A stretch of 64,000 nucleotides of DNA, from NCBI GenBank assembly GCA_029237695.1, contig CM055279.1, positions 60,585,530-60,649,529 of the forward strand. The letters are read 5' to 3'. This document shows, one piece after another, positions 51,964 through 61,057 of the stretch; positions within the stretch are counted from its first letter, which is position 1, and every line of letters starts with the position of its first letter. The notes below the pieces were generated by a model. It worked only from the letters and a program-made list of their open reading frames with translations. It was not told where the DNA came from and searched no databases. Position numbers and translations under genes: made by a program. The stretch comes from Conchocele bisecta. Taxonomy: Eukaryota; Mollusca; Bivalvia; Lucinida; Thyasiridae.

Positions 51964-53000
51964 TACAGTGACACCCCTCTAACCCGGACACACTGGAAGG
52001 TCCCCATGGTGTCCGGCTTAGATAGGCTTCACTGTAAATCGGGCATTTATCATTCTGAGCCATAGTTGTTTGTTATGCGGTAATGCACACAGGTGACTGA
52101 AAAACATCGCATGTCAGTATCATTTTTAGTATAAATGTAAGGCAGCAACGTAGTAAAACATGTGCATATTTCAAACCCGTTAAAATGACAGGAATCGGTA
52201 GGTTCCTATAACAAGTTCCATGGAATATGTATAAACATACATCATCCAGCGTCACAGTGCTGTTTACCTGGTTAAAACGTACAATGTGCATGTGATATAG
52301 CACTAGTTTTGTCACCCCGTTCTCTCCAGAAAAAGTCGTCAAAATCGACGGCCCCTGAAAATATTAATAAAGTATACAGATAGGCAGATATTTCGTGGTA
52401 TTGTTAGTCTCCCAGGGCATTGTCCAGACTATATCTCTATTATATACGTAGATTAATATATCTAGAATGGAATGTACGCCATTCCAACTTCGTTGTGCCG
52501 AATAAGTGTGACTAAATCTGTGAATTAACATGTACTGTCGAAAACAATTTGTCTGTCATTGTTACAGCAAAACTCTCGTGACGTGACGTCATTTGCAGAA
52601 AGAGCCAATCGGAACGCGCTTCGCTGTTCCAGGGGACCATCGATTTCGACGACTTTTTGTGGGGAAGATTATGTGGACAAATAGTGCTGTAAAACAGACA
52701 CCAAGTACTGTTTAACCTGCTAAATGACACGGTGATGTTGATCAATGTATTTTTTACAAATATTCATCATAAAATGCCACGTGTAAGGTAACACTTTCAA
52801 TCATTTTAACGGGTTTGAAAAAGGTGCGTGTTTGCTGACCTTTTTATTTATATTAGAAACTATATATTATCACTGATTTCTTTTTCTGACACCTGTGGTA
52901 ATGCACATACAATATCACCCGAGATAAATGACCAAGAAATTTATCAAATATAAGATCACATATGTGTTATTGTTGTCCGGTTTAGAGAGGTTCCGCTGTA
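51964..53000. mobile_element. Family P element carrying an 808-bp insertion
   Basis: TACAGTGACACCCCTCTAAC at the left and GGTTTAGAGAGGTTCCGCTG TA at the right. The 73-bp terminal hairpin is at 51964-52036. Removing the insertion (52089-52896) and one 10-bp duplication leaves 219 bp; the intact inverted sibling at 58253-58473 is 221 bp with the same order of parts. Confidence 0.88.
52089..52896. mobile_element. 808-bp insertion with perfect 10-bp target duplication
   Basis: Starts ACAGGTGACTGAAAAA and ends TTTTTCTGACACCTGT, imperfect TIRs. GGTAATGCAC occurs at 52079-52088 and 52897-52906. An inner inverted pair is CAAACCCGTTAAAATGA (52174) and TCATTTTAACGGGTTTG (52801). No transposase frame was seen. 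A 10-bp duplication falls in the 9-11 bp range of Mutator-like transposons, so a non-autonomous MULE is the leading guess. Confidence 0.85.
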
Positions 53001-53124
53001 GAATGTATATATTGATTGAATACACAAATTTGTTTCAGTTTTTAATGATTTCGAATATAGTACCATTTACATATACATGTAGTACCACAACTGTGCAAGA
53101 CCATTATACAATTTGTCGTTAGTG

Positions 53125-53394
53125 TGTCTGTGATACGCAATATCATCACCCACTGTATTTCACAGGGCGAGACAGATTTGTACCGGCGATCTGGGACCTG
53201 TCGTTTGCCATGTGATCGCTCTACCGACTGAGTTAAACATTTGTTTGTTTGTAACAAACAACAAACAAACAAATGTTTAACTCAGTCGGTAGAGCGATCA
53301 CATGGCAAACGAGAGGTCCCAGATCGCCGGTACAAATCTGTCTCGCCCTGTGACATACAGTGATGATATTGCGTATCACAGACAGGCTCGGTTT
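53125..53394. mobile_element. Head-to-head tRNA-SINE palindrome (about 270 bp)
   Basis: GTCTGTGATACGCAATATCA is mirrored by TGATATTGCGTATCACAGAC. Both arms contain a tRNA-like head: GTTTAACTCAGTCGGTAGAG (A box) on the + strand at 53275 and its complement ending near 53235, meeting at a TTTGTTTGTTTGT/ACAAACAAACAAA centre. The arms are nearly identical, so the inversion is recent or converted. Confidence 0.82.
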
Positions 53395-53454
53395 AACGAT
53401 CTCAATTGGCTCGTAGGCTTGAATACCCGCGGACCAAGTCGCTATGTGGCACAC

Positions 53455-53545
53455 CTGGGTAGACCCAGCTGGTAGAGCGGGAAATACGATGGTATTTCAT
53501 AAACTTCAGTGCCGGGATCAAGGATCTTACCCCGGCCGTAGTGAC
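53455..53545 (+). mobile_element. Possible tRNA-derived head
   Basis: GACCCAGCTGGTAGAGCG looks like an A box, but the B-box region (GTGCCGGGATCAAGGATC) is altered. Weak call. Confidence 0.35.
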
Positions 53546-53629
53546 AGCCGGAATGACAGTCAGAGGTCATAACCTCGCGGGTACAATTCCACTCTCTGAG
53601 TTAGTGAAACGGGAACAGATACACACCTA

Positions 53630-54107
53630 CTGTCTGTTTCACGATACCTGCCCAAATGTTTACGGCCATATAAGCAATGCAAAAACAGTATTTTTTTTGA
53701 TAATATTAACTTTTATAAATATTTAAGAATGAGTCTTCTTTTTATTTCGTGAAAATTGGTCAAATATTGATTTATTACGAAAAATGTATTTGTCTGACGA
53801 ATAAAAAAACAATTTTTTTTGGAAATTGACTCAGAAACCTGGCTGGATAGCTTGGAAATGATCTAACTAATAAAACAAAAGTTAAATTTTGAAAATCGGT
53901 CCAGTATTTCTGAAATTCAAATTTGTTTCCAATGTTAAATCCACATACATGTAGACATCTTCACAGAGTGTCACAGAGTGAAGATGTCTATGGGGATTTA
54001 ACATGGGGAAATTGTTTTATCGCAATAAAATCAATATTTGACGAAATAAAAAGAAGGCTAATTATTAAATTTTCAGTAAATTTGGGCAGCTTTCGTGAAA
54101 CAGACAG
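53630..54107. mobile_element. TA-flanked MITE, family G copy 3 (478 bp)
   Basis: TA (53628-53629) CTGTCTGTTTCACGATACCT to CTTTCGTGAAACAGACAG TA (54108-54109). A direct TCACAGAGTG duplication lies near 53960. Confidence 0.9.
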
Positions 54108-54109
54108 TA

Positions 54110-54284
54110 ATCCCCATAGCGAGTTACGTACATGTACCATGACATACTTTCATGTCAAACCGGAATTCGTCCCCGAATACCACTTTATCTCGTCTCTGAA
54201 TTCCATATATTTCGGACACTTTTGGAGAAAAAGTATCGGTCACGCCCTTTGGGCGACAAATGTGACAGAGCGAGAAATGTGCGC
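54110..54284. other. SINE body, reverse strand
   Basis: Precedes the reverse-strand tRNA-like head. GTGACAGAGCGAGAAATGTG is the complement of the CATTTCTCGCTCTGTCAC post-head motif. Confidence 0.5.
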
Positions 54285-54362
54285 AGCGGCCCTGAATCCA
54301 ACCGGGGTCCACTCGTTTAACTTACCATCGATCTACCGACTGAGCCACCCGGGCACATATAC
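54285..54362 (-). mobile_element. tRNA-derived SINE-like head (reverse)
   Basis: On the minus strand: GTGCCCGGGTGGCTCAGTCG GTAGATCG (A box TGGCTCAGTCGG), then CCCCGGTTGGATTCAGGG, a B box with mismatches. Same architecture as element 1 at 43441. Confidence 0.72.
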
Positions 54363-54487
54363 AGACTCCCCCATAGTGAGTAACGTACCGTGGCATGTAC
54401 ATTACGTGACAACAAATACGCCAGATAGTATGTAGTAATTTTAAATACCGCGGAGCCATCAATTCATGCTTAAATGAGCCAATTAAC

Positions 54488-54555
54488 ATTCTGTTTCATG
54501 ATATGCGTGTCTCGTTGTTTCCTGGTATGCGTGTCTCGTTGTTTCCTGGTAACTA
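54488..54555 (+). repeat. Short tandem repeat, GCGTGTCTCGTTGTTTCCTG
   Basis: Two to three units of about 26 bp. Confidence 0.7.
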
Positions 54556-54574
54556 TGATGGTCGATCAGGGATT

Positions 54575-55012
54575 GTTCGCCTCCTCGTTTCGTCGCCACG
54601 TATGAACGAACAGTAAGGTGGCACATTTGCTTCTTCGCCTCCACGTTTCGTCGCCACGTATGAACGAACAGTAAGGTGGCACATTTGCTTCTTCGCCTCC
54701 TCGTTTCGTCGCCACGTATGAACGAACAGTAAGGTGGAACATTTGCTTCTACGTCGAGCAAAGACGAAACGTAAGAACCGTATTCGTTCCTTCGTTTCTG
54801 TGTTGACTAGAGAGGAACATTAACCCTTAGACCGCTACTCACAACAATTATGAACGAACAGTAAGGTGGCACATTTGCTTCTTCGCCTCCTCGTTTCGTC
54901 GCCACGTATGAACGAACAGTAAGGTAGAACATTTGCTTCTACGTCGCGCAAAGACGAAACGTAAGAACCGTATTCGTTCCTTCGTTTCTGTGTTGACTAG
55001 AGAGGAACATTA
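54575..55012 (+). repeat. 58-bp tandem repeat with a 190-bp higher-order duplication
   Basis: TATGAACGAACAGTAAGGTG recurs at 54601, 54659, 54717 and later near 54849 and 54907. The composite 54717-54850 is repeated at 54907-55040, including a truncated family M start (TTAACCCTTAGACCGCTACT at 54830 and again at 55010). Confidence 0.85.
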
Positions 55013-55013
55013 A

Positions 55014-55255
55014 CCCTTAGACCGCTACTCACAACAATTATCGTCTGCTGTTGCTGTTATATCTTGCCTTATTTCTCAATAAAAACATGGTTTGACAGCA
55101 CTTCAGAATCATTTTCAATGAAAATGATTCTGAAGTGCTGTCAAAGCATGTTGTAAATTATTCTAAAGTGCTGTCAAAGCATGTTTTTGATGATAACAAT
55201 GGAAAATAGAAAACAAACAGCAGACGACAAAACAAGTAAGATAGCGGTCTAAGGG
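55014..55255. mobile_element. TTAA-type MITE, family M (242 bp)
   Basis: TTAA (55010-55013) CCCTTAGACCGCTA to TAGCGGTCTAAGGG TTAA (55256-55259): perfect 14-bp TIRs in a perfect TTAA duplication. The central hairpin AGAATCATTTTCAATGAAAATGATTCT is followed by a duplicated AAGTGCTGTCAAAGCATG. piggyBac-like by footprint. Confidence 0.92.
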
Positions 55256-55325
55256 TTAAGAACATATTGCGCTGTGTTCCTTTATGTATATTCTGTGTAG
55301 ATACGAAACTTAAGAGCGTCGCTTT

Positions 55326-55389
55326 GTTTCTACGCCGCGATGAGACGAAAATTAAAGTCTTAATTTTCGTCTCATCTCGGCGTAGAAAC
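55326..55389. repeat. Hairpin, about 30-bp arms
   Basis: GTTTCTACGCCGCGATGAGA CGAAAATTAA is mirrored by TTAATTTTCGTCTCATCTCG GCGTAGAAAC around AGTC. It shares CGTCTC/TCTACG vocabulary with family S. Confidence 0.82.
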
Positions 55390-55640
55390 TTAGAAACGAA
55401 AATAAAGGTTAAAAATTGTCTTATCTCATTTAAACGAAATGGCGAAATGTCCTTAACTGGACACCGTATCTAATATTGTTACGTTGTCATGTCGTTATAA
55501 CGGCGTGGTGTTCTACAAGCGGCAATCTGTCGTCTTGGAGAGTGCATTAATGGCTATTGGCAGTTGTCGCTTATCTCATCTACACATCCATTAAGTGTAA
55601 TTTTACGTGAGACATTTTCCTACTCAGTACTTATCTGATC
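55390..55640. other. Unassigned stretch
   Basis: Nothing recognised. Confidence 0.4.
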
Positions 55641-55648
55641 ACATCCAT

Positions 55649-55855
55649 ATGGAACACCAAATCTATATAAACCTAGTACATAATTAATGCTAGATCTAAA
55701 TACTTACAGCTAGCATTTTAATATTTAGAGCTAGTTCCAATTCTTTTGAAGAGCTATCAAAATTATTTGGAGCTAGCTCTACATGTAAATAGTTAATGCT
55801 AGCTCTAATTAGTTAGCCAACAGTTGCTTGAGTTTATCTAGATTTGGCGTTCCAT
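55649..55855. mobile_element. Short MITE, family Y, with 8-bp duplication (7/8)
   Basis: ATGGAACACCAAATCTATAT AAAC to GTTTATCTAGATTTGGCGTT CCAT. Flanks ACATCCAT (55641-55648) and ACATCCAC (55856-55863). The interior is packed with AGAGCTAGCTCT-like palindromes. 8-bp duplications are typical of hAT-type transposons (inference). Confidence 0.78.
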
Positions 55856-55863
55856 ACATCCAC

Positions 55864-56151
55864 ACCGCGTAGCTATGTCCATTGCTGATCGAGGGAATGT
55901 GGTTACTGGCGTCCATTGACCTGTCGAGCATGGTATTATGTCAATTGGCGCACATTGATCGAATGTATGCTGAATTATAACTGTATCAGGCATTTAGGTT
56001 GAATCCAAGTACCTCTGTGGCGGTCAAAATATTTTGTTTGTGAACAAAAATCAGATATATTTTCTTTATACATGTATGTGCGAAGAGGTATATGTCGTGT
56101 TTTGACATGAATGTGCCAAGTGACCAGGAGGAGCAAGACTGACCACAAATG
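55864..56151. other. Unassigned stretch
   Basis: Nothing recognised. Confidence 0.35.
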
Positions 56152-56385
56152 AGACACGTCATGGGATTTTGCTCCTTTGGAAATATGCGTAAATTAATTA
56201 AATAAGCTTACACAATTTACAAAATAAATCATAAATTAAGTCAAAAGTTAACAAAATATAATTCCTCATGAACATTTTGTCAACTTTTGAGATCATTTAT
56301 TGAAAATATTGTAAATTTTGTAAACGTATTTCATGAAATTACGCAGATGTCCGACGGTACAACATCACATGGCGTGTCTCAAGTT
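56152..56385. mobile_element. Palindromic MITE, family O copy 3
   Basis: GACACGTCATGGGATTTTGC is partnered by ACATCACATGGCGTGTC. The right half (TTTGTAAACGTATTTCATGA, AATTACGCAGATGTCCGA) matches 24272-24512 closely. Confidence 0.78.
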
Positions 56386-56663
56386 TACGTCGCTATTAGC
56401 TACACATCATAAAAGAACGGTCGTAAATTTGTGTAAATATTTAAAAGAAGCATTCGAGTACAGAAAATCAGCCATTCTCTAATGTTGATGTGTTCACTCT
56501 TGGAATACTATCTACTATTTTGTATATACATGTATTTGTTTATATGACGAGAAACTTGTATGAGTTTAAGTCAATAAATTCTATTCTATTCTCATTAATG
56601 TCATACGCCACAATTACAGGTGTCGCTGGTACATCTGTACATGCACAGTACACTGTCAGTCTG
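56386..56663. other. Unassigned stretch
   Basis: Nothing recognised. Confidence 0.35.
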
Positions 56664-56906
56664 GCAGCCGTTTCACTAAACGTCGTACGACTAAAATGTT
56701 CGTAAGTGCAAAATTATGATAGTCTGTCAATTTCATATTAACAACGTTTTCTTGTAAACAATTATTGGATTTACATTTATTGAGAATAGGCTGCATATGC
56801 AGCATGTGCTCAATAAATTTAAATGCATCAATTGATATTTCCAGACGATCCTAAATTTGCACTTACGAACATTTTAGTCGTAAGAAGTTTTGTGAAACGA
56901 CCCCTA
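56664..56906. mobile_element. Hairpin MITE family D copy 6
   Basis: GCAGCCGTTTCACTAAACGT to GTGAAACGACCCCTAGG. The centre GGCTGCATATGCAGC is intact. Confidence 0.88.
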
Positions 56907-56919
56907 GGTATGGTGCAGT

Positions 56920-57180
56920 CAGTAAGTGAAACCGAGTATAATTCGGGCACATGTTCGGGCACATATAACGTTTCACTAAACTTCCTACGACTAAAATGTT
57001 CGTAAGTGCAAAATTATGATAGTCTGTAAATTTCATATTAACAGTGTTTTCTTGTAAATAATTATTGGATTTACATTTATTGAGCATAGGCTGCATATGC
57101 AGCCTATGCTCAATAAATGTAAATCCATACATTGAAATTTACAATAAGTAAGTGAAACCGAGTCTAATTGGGGCACATGT
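56920..57180. repeat. Family D copy 7 within a duplicated flank
   Basis: A family D hairpin (56968-57142, right end missing) lies between two copies of AGTAAGTGAAACCGAGT...GGGCACATGT (56920-56953 and 57145-57178). This suggests a small tandem duplication that carried part of the element. Confidence 0.75.
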
Positions 57181-57188
57181 ATTGATTC

Positions 57189-57935
57189 TACGAAGCCCCG
57201 CGGGGGACATGGAATTTTTTTTATTAATTAGTTCCCACGAAATAACAATTCGTTCACTCAATTTAACAATTCGTTACATCGAATTAACAATTCGTTCCCA
57301 TGAAATAACAATTCGCTCCCTCGAATTAACAATTCGTTTCCACGAAATGACAATTCGTTCGTTCAATCTAACAATTCGTTCCCTCGAATTAACAATTCGT
57401 TCCTATGAAATAACAATTCGTTCCCACCATATAACAAGTCACTCCCTCGAATTAACAATTCGTTTCCACGAAATGACAATTCGTTCCCTTAATTTAACAA
57501 TTCGTTCCCTCGAATTAACAATTCGTTCCCATGAAATAACAATTCGTTCCCTCGAATTGACAATTAGTTCCCACGAAATAGCAATTCGTTCCCACGATAT
57601 AACAATTCGCTCCCTCGAATTAACAATTCGTTTCCACGAAATGACAATTCGTTCTCTCAATTTAACAATTCGTTCCCTCGAATTAACAATTCTTTCCCAC
57701 GAAATAACAATGTTAATTCGAGGGAACGAATTGTTATATCGTGAGAACGAATTGCTATATCGTGGGAACGAATTGATAACTTGAGGGAACGAATTGTTGT
57801 TAATTCGTGAGAACGAATTGTTATATCGTGACAACGAATTGATAAATTGAGGGAACGAATTGTTATTTCATGTGAACGAATTGTTATTTCGTGGGAACGA
57901 ATTAACAAAAAAAGTCTACGTCCCCTACGGAGGAA
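57189..57935. mobile_element. Fold-back element, family A copy 8 (about 747 bp, longest)
   Basis: TACGAAGCCCCGCGGGGGAC opens a left arm of about 24 modules. The block (TTCCACGAAATGACAATTCG onward) repeats three times within the arm at spacing of about 125-145 bp, so modules have amplified in groups. The right arm, from 57712, has about nine modules and ends CGTCCCCTACGGAGGA. Arm lengths are very unequal. Confidence 0.88.
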
Positions 57936-57994
57936 TGTCAGATACGCGAGGAACTGGAACAGAATATGTAAATGTGTAATTCTCTGTTAGAACC

Positions 57995-58238
57995 CAGGGG
58001 GCCGTTTCACTGAACTACATGTACGTACGATTAAATTGTGATAGTGCAAAATTATGACAGTCTGTAAATTTCACATTAACAATGTTTGCTTGCAAACAAT
58101 TGTTGGATTTACATTTATTGAGCATAGGCTGCGTGTGCAGCCTATGCTCAATAAATGTAAATCCATCAATTGAAATTTCCAGACGATCCTAGATTTGCAC
58201 TTACGAACATTTTTTTCGTCGTACGAACGGCCTCCTGG
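57995..58238. mobile_element. Hairpin MITE family D copy 8
   Basis: CAGGGGGCCGTTTCACTGAA to CGTACGAACGGCCTCCTG. The centre GCATAGGCTGCGTGTGCAGC folds. Confidence 0.88.
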
Positions 58239-58252
58239 TGATACGTAAAATG

Positions 58253-58473
58253 TACAGTGGAACCAGTCTAAACTGAACACCAATAACACACCTGCGATCT
58301 TATTTTTGATGAGTATCTGAGCCATGTATCGCCAGTGATATTGTATGTTCGTGATCGCATAGCACACACCTATGGCTCAGAATGATCAAATGCCTGATTT
58401 TACAGTGAACCCTCTCTAAGCCGGACACCCTGGGGACCTCCCATGGTGTCCGGTTTAGAGAGGTTTCACTGTA
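58253..58473. mobile_element. Intact family P element (221 bp, inverted relative to 51964)
   Basis: TACAGTGGAACCAGTCTAAA to TTAGAGAGGTTTCACTGTA, with the 73-bp hairpin at its right end (58401-58473). The body GGCTCAGAATGATCAAATGC and CAATATCAC words match the interrupted copy, which supplies the reference length. Confidence 0.85.
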
Positions 58474-58734
58474 TATACTATTACGAAGGACCTATCCCCA
58501 AATATACTACAATCAATACGGCACAATGCAAAATGAACGAACGTGTACGTGTACGAGTCGATCAGATTTGCACCAGAATCACGCAATGACTGGCGATCAC
58601 GTTTCTGTCAATTTAGCGCACAGGAATGTGACAACAATGTTTCGAAACAAAATTCAATTTTTCCAATCCACTTACAGGGAGTGTAAACAGTTAACGATGT
58701 AGAACGGCACGTTGCGCCTCGCAATTTATTGCGA
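58474..58734. other. Unassigned stretch
   Basis: Nothing recognised. Confidence 0.35.
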
Positions 58735-58945
58735 CTATGATTAGGAGAAAAGGTGTTTATGTTTCGCGACCAGTATTGTACATCCATATCAGGTGATCAG
58801 TCTGATCAGGATCTGATGTTCGCCAAACCATCAATGACACACCGCCGTTATCAATCAATATAGATCATGATCAGGCCACATGAGCGTGTTAATAGATCAG
58901 CAACTGCACTGGTCACAAATCCCATTTCTCCCGTCACAGCCACAA
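58735..58945. mobile_element. Family AA copy 5
   Basis: GGAGAAAAGGTG and GCGACCAGTATTG at the left; GCACTGGTCACAAATCCCAT TTCTCCCGTCACAGCC at the right. The inner GGTGATCAGTCTGATCAGG is degraded. Confidence 0.62.
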
Positions 58946-59135
58946 CGTACTATGCGATGTTCAACATGGTGTTTATTTGTGCGGCGAAGGAAATAACAGT
59001 TCCATCTGGTTGCCGAGTAAACACTCGGGACCCCGCTGTGTAAATACGGAACGCCCACGGCCGGTCCTAGTGTGAACATATGGCGCTATAATTCATATTT
59101 CACAATACCACGGTGGGTATATTAAGTCAAAGGCA
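58946..59135. other. Unassigned stretch
   Basis: Nothing recognised. Confidence 0.35.
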
Positions 59136-59341
59136 CCAGGGGGCCGTTTCACTAAACATCGTACGACTGAAATTTTCGTAAGTGCAAAATTATTCACATT
59201 TTAACATTAACAATGTTTTCTTGTAAGCAATTAATTGATTTACATTTATTAAATGTAAATCCATTAATTGAAATTTCCAGACGATCCTAAAGTCACACTT
59301 ACGAGCATTTTAGTGTACGAAGTTTAGTGAAACGCCCCCCT
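59136..59341. mobile_element. Hairpin MITE family D copy 9
   Basis: CAGGGGGCCGTTTCACTAAA to AGTTTAGTGAAACGCCCCCC. The central GCATAGGCTGC segment is deleted (TTTACATTTATTAAATGTAAA remains). Confidence 0.88.
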
Positions 59342-59646
59342 GCTATTTGGATGGGGTATACTGCATCAGGTAAGAAAACAATCCTTTGTTTTAGCTTATA
59401 TTTAAGGGTAGGAATTGGCTCAAAGACCTTCCAATTTAGTAATATCTGCGATACAGTCAAAATGTGTGCATTAAATGAAGGAGGCGGTTAATTTAACATG
59501 GAAAGTTCATTCTCCTATCGCACGATGCCGGTATGTCAGACCGTGAAATGTGCTGAGTGTGAGTGCATGTGATATATGGAGACTCAGTCGTAACAGTATG
59601 AAGCACTTCTCTGAAGTGGAGGAGTCAGTCGCCCCATTCACATAGC
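59342..59646. other. Unassigned stretch
   Basis: Contains GGGTAGGAATTGGCTCAAAG ACCTTCC, resembling 18380 and 47985, and otherwise nothing. Confidence 0.4.
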
Positions 59647-59647
59647 A

Positions 59648-59886
59648 GAGGACCGTTTCACTTAACTTCGTACGACTAAAATGTTCGTAAGTGCAAATTT
59701 ATGATAGTCTGGAAATTTCAATTAATGAATTTACATTTATTGAGCATATGCTGCAGCCTATACTCAATGAATGTAATTCCAAGAATTGTTTACAAGAAAT
59801 CGTTGTTAATGTGACATTTACAGACTATCATATTGTTGCACTTACGAACATTTTAGTCGTACGACGTTTAGTGAAACGGCCACCAG
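59648..59886. mobile_element. Hairpin MITE family D copy 10
   Basis: GAGGACCGTTTCACTTAACT to TTTAGTGAAACGGCCACCAG. The centre is ATGCTGCAGCCTAT. Confidence 0.87.
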
Positions 59887-59954
59887 GTACCCGTGACGTA
59901 TGGCCCACCTTGAACACGGCTGCATGTACATTTATTCAGATTTGAACAGTTGTG

Positions 59955-60270
59955 CCCAGATTTGTTCCTGGTTCCACAAACGAACGATTGTGTATCGTTT
60001 ACACATCGTTTGGACACCGTTTTCGTTTTTATAATTAGAAAACGATATTTTTGTTGGTTTAAACATTGTTGGTAAACCAACGACAACATCATGTTCTTAT
60101 TTAAAAGAACAAGAACGATGTCAAAACGATGCCTTGAAAGAAACGAAACACGGGTAAATAATCGTTTTCACATGCAAAAATCATAATGATAATCGTCGCT
60201 ATGTATATCGTTGTACAAAACGATGGTTTTCTATTTGTTTAAATTTATTTGGTTTTGGGAACCATCAACA
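59955..60270. mobile_element. Possible short-TIR element rich in AACGAT/ATCGTT (family W)
   Basis: CTGGTTCCACAAACGAACGA is loosely mirrored by GGTTTTGGGAACCATC. At least ten AACGAT or ATCGTT words lie between, in both orientations. The boundary duplication is not clear. Confidence 0.55.
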
Positions 60271-60339
60271 AATGTTCGCTGTAGTTAGAAAGTGTGATGT
60301 ACCCTGGTAATGGAATCACCTCGCCGTAGGTATTTGGCA

Positions 60340-60588
60340 CCTAGGGGCCGCTTCACTAAACTTTGTACGACTAAAATATTCGTAAGTGCAAACATACGAT
60401 AGTCTGTAAATTTCATATTAACAATGATTTCTTGTAAACAATTATTGGATTTACATTTATTGAGCGTAGGCTGCATATGCAGCCTATGTTCAATAAATGT
60501 ACATTCATCAATTGAAATTACCAGGCGATCGTAAATTTGCACATACGAACATTTTTATCGTACGAAGTTTAGTGAAACGGCCCCCTGG
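60340..60588. mobile_element. Hairpin MITE family D copy 11
   Basis: CTAGGGGCCGCTTCACTAAA to TTTAGTGAAACGGCCCCCTG. The centre GCGTAGGCTGCATATGCAGC is intact. Confidence 0.9.
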
Positions 60589-60716
60589 GTTGTCAGAAGA
60601 AATACACATGCAGTTTATTAGAACCGAGAGAAGGTTTAACCACAATAATTCAACTGATATTCACGCGCGGTGTAGTACATGTAGTTCGGTAAACATGGTA
60701 AAGGAAATAATCCAGA

Positions 60717-60911
60717 TGTTTTCCGAATTACAAAATAAACCCCAAACATACGCTTGAAAAAGAAGTAAAAGTTATATTAACATGCCTGTATGAAGTACAT
60801 TTATTTAGTACATCAAATGATCAGTTGCAACTGATCATTTGATGTACTAAATTAATGTACTTCATACTTTCAAGCGTATGTTTGGGGTTTATTTTGTAAT
60901 TCGGAAAATGT
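60717..60911. repeat. Hairpin, about 80-bp arms, with arm-specific insertion
   Basis: TGTTTTCCGAATTACAAAAT AAACCCC is mirrored by GGGGTTTATTTTGTAATTCG GAAAATGTT. The perfect centre is TGATCAGTTGCAACTGATCA (60820-60839). The left arm has an extra stretch of about 30 bp (AAAAAGAAGTAAAAGTTATA onward) absent from the right arm. Confidence 0.85.
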
Positions 60912-61057
60912 TTGTAATGTGAGTTGGTTGCTTGGCTGTTTGGCTGCCACCAGGGTGATCACAGGAGATTGAATTGATCGTTCTTAACAGTAATTAAACA
61001 TATATTTCTGTGAAAATAGTAAAGTAACAGAGAATAACCAACTATGTCGTAATTGGT

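Noticed and set aside
53923..54435. 170-codon open frame
   Set aside because: It spans the right half of a family G MITE and a reverse-strand SINE, so its sequence is explained by mobile elements.
57152..57834. Open frames of 131-210 codons over the fold-back element
   Set aside because: The 21-bp module is a multiple of 3, so frames stay open on both strands inside the inverted arms. This is a module artefact.
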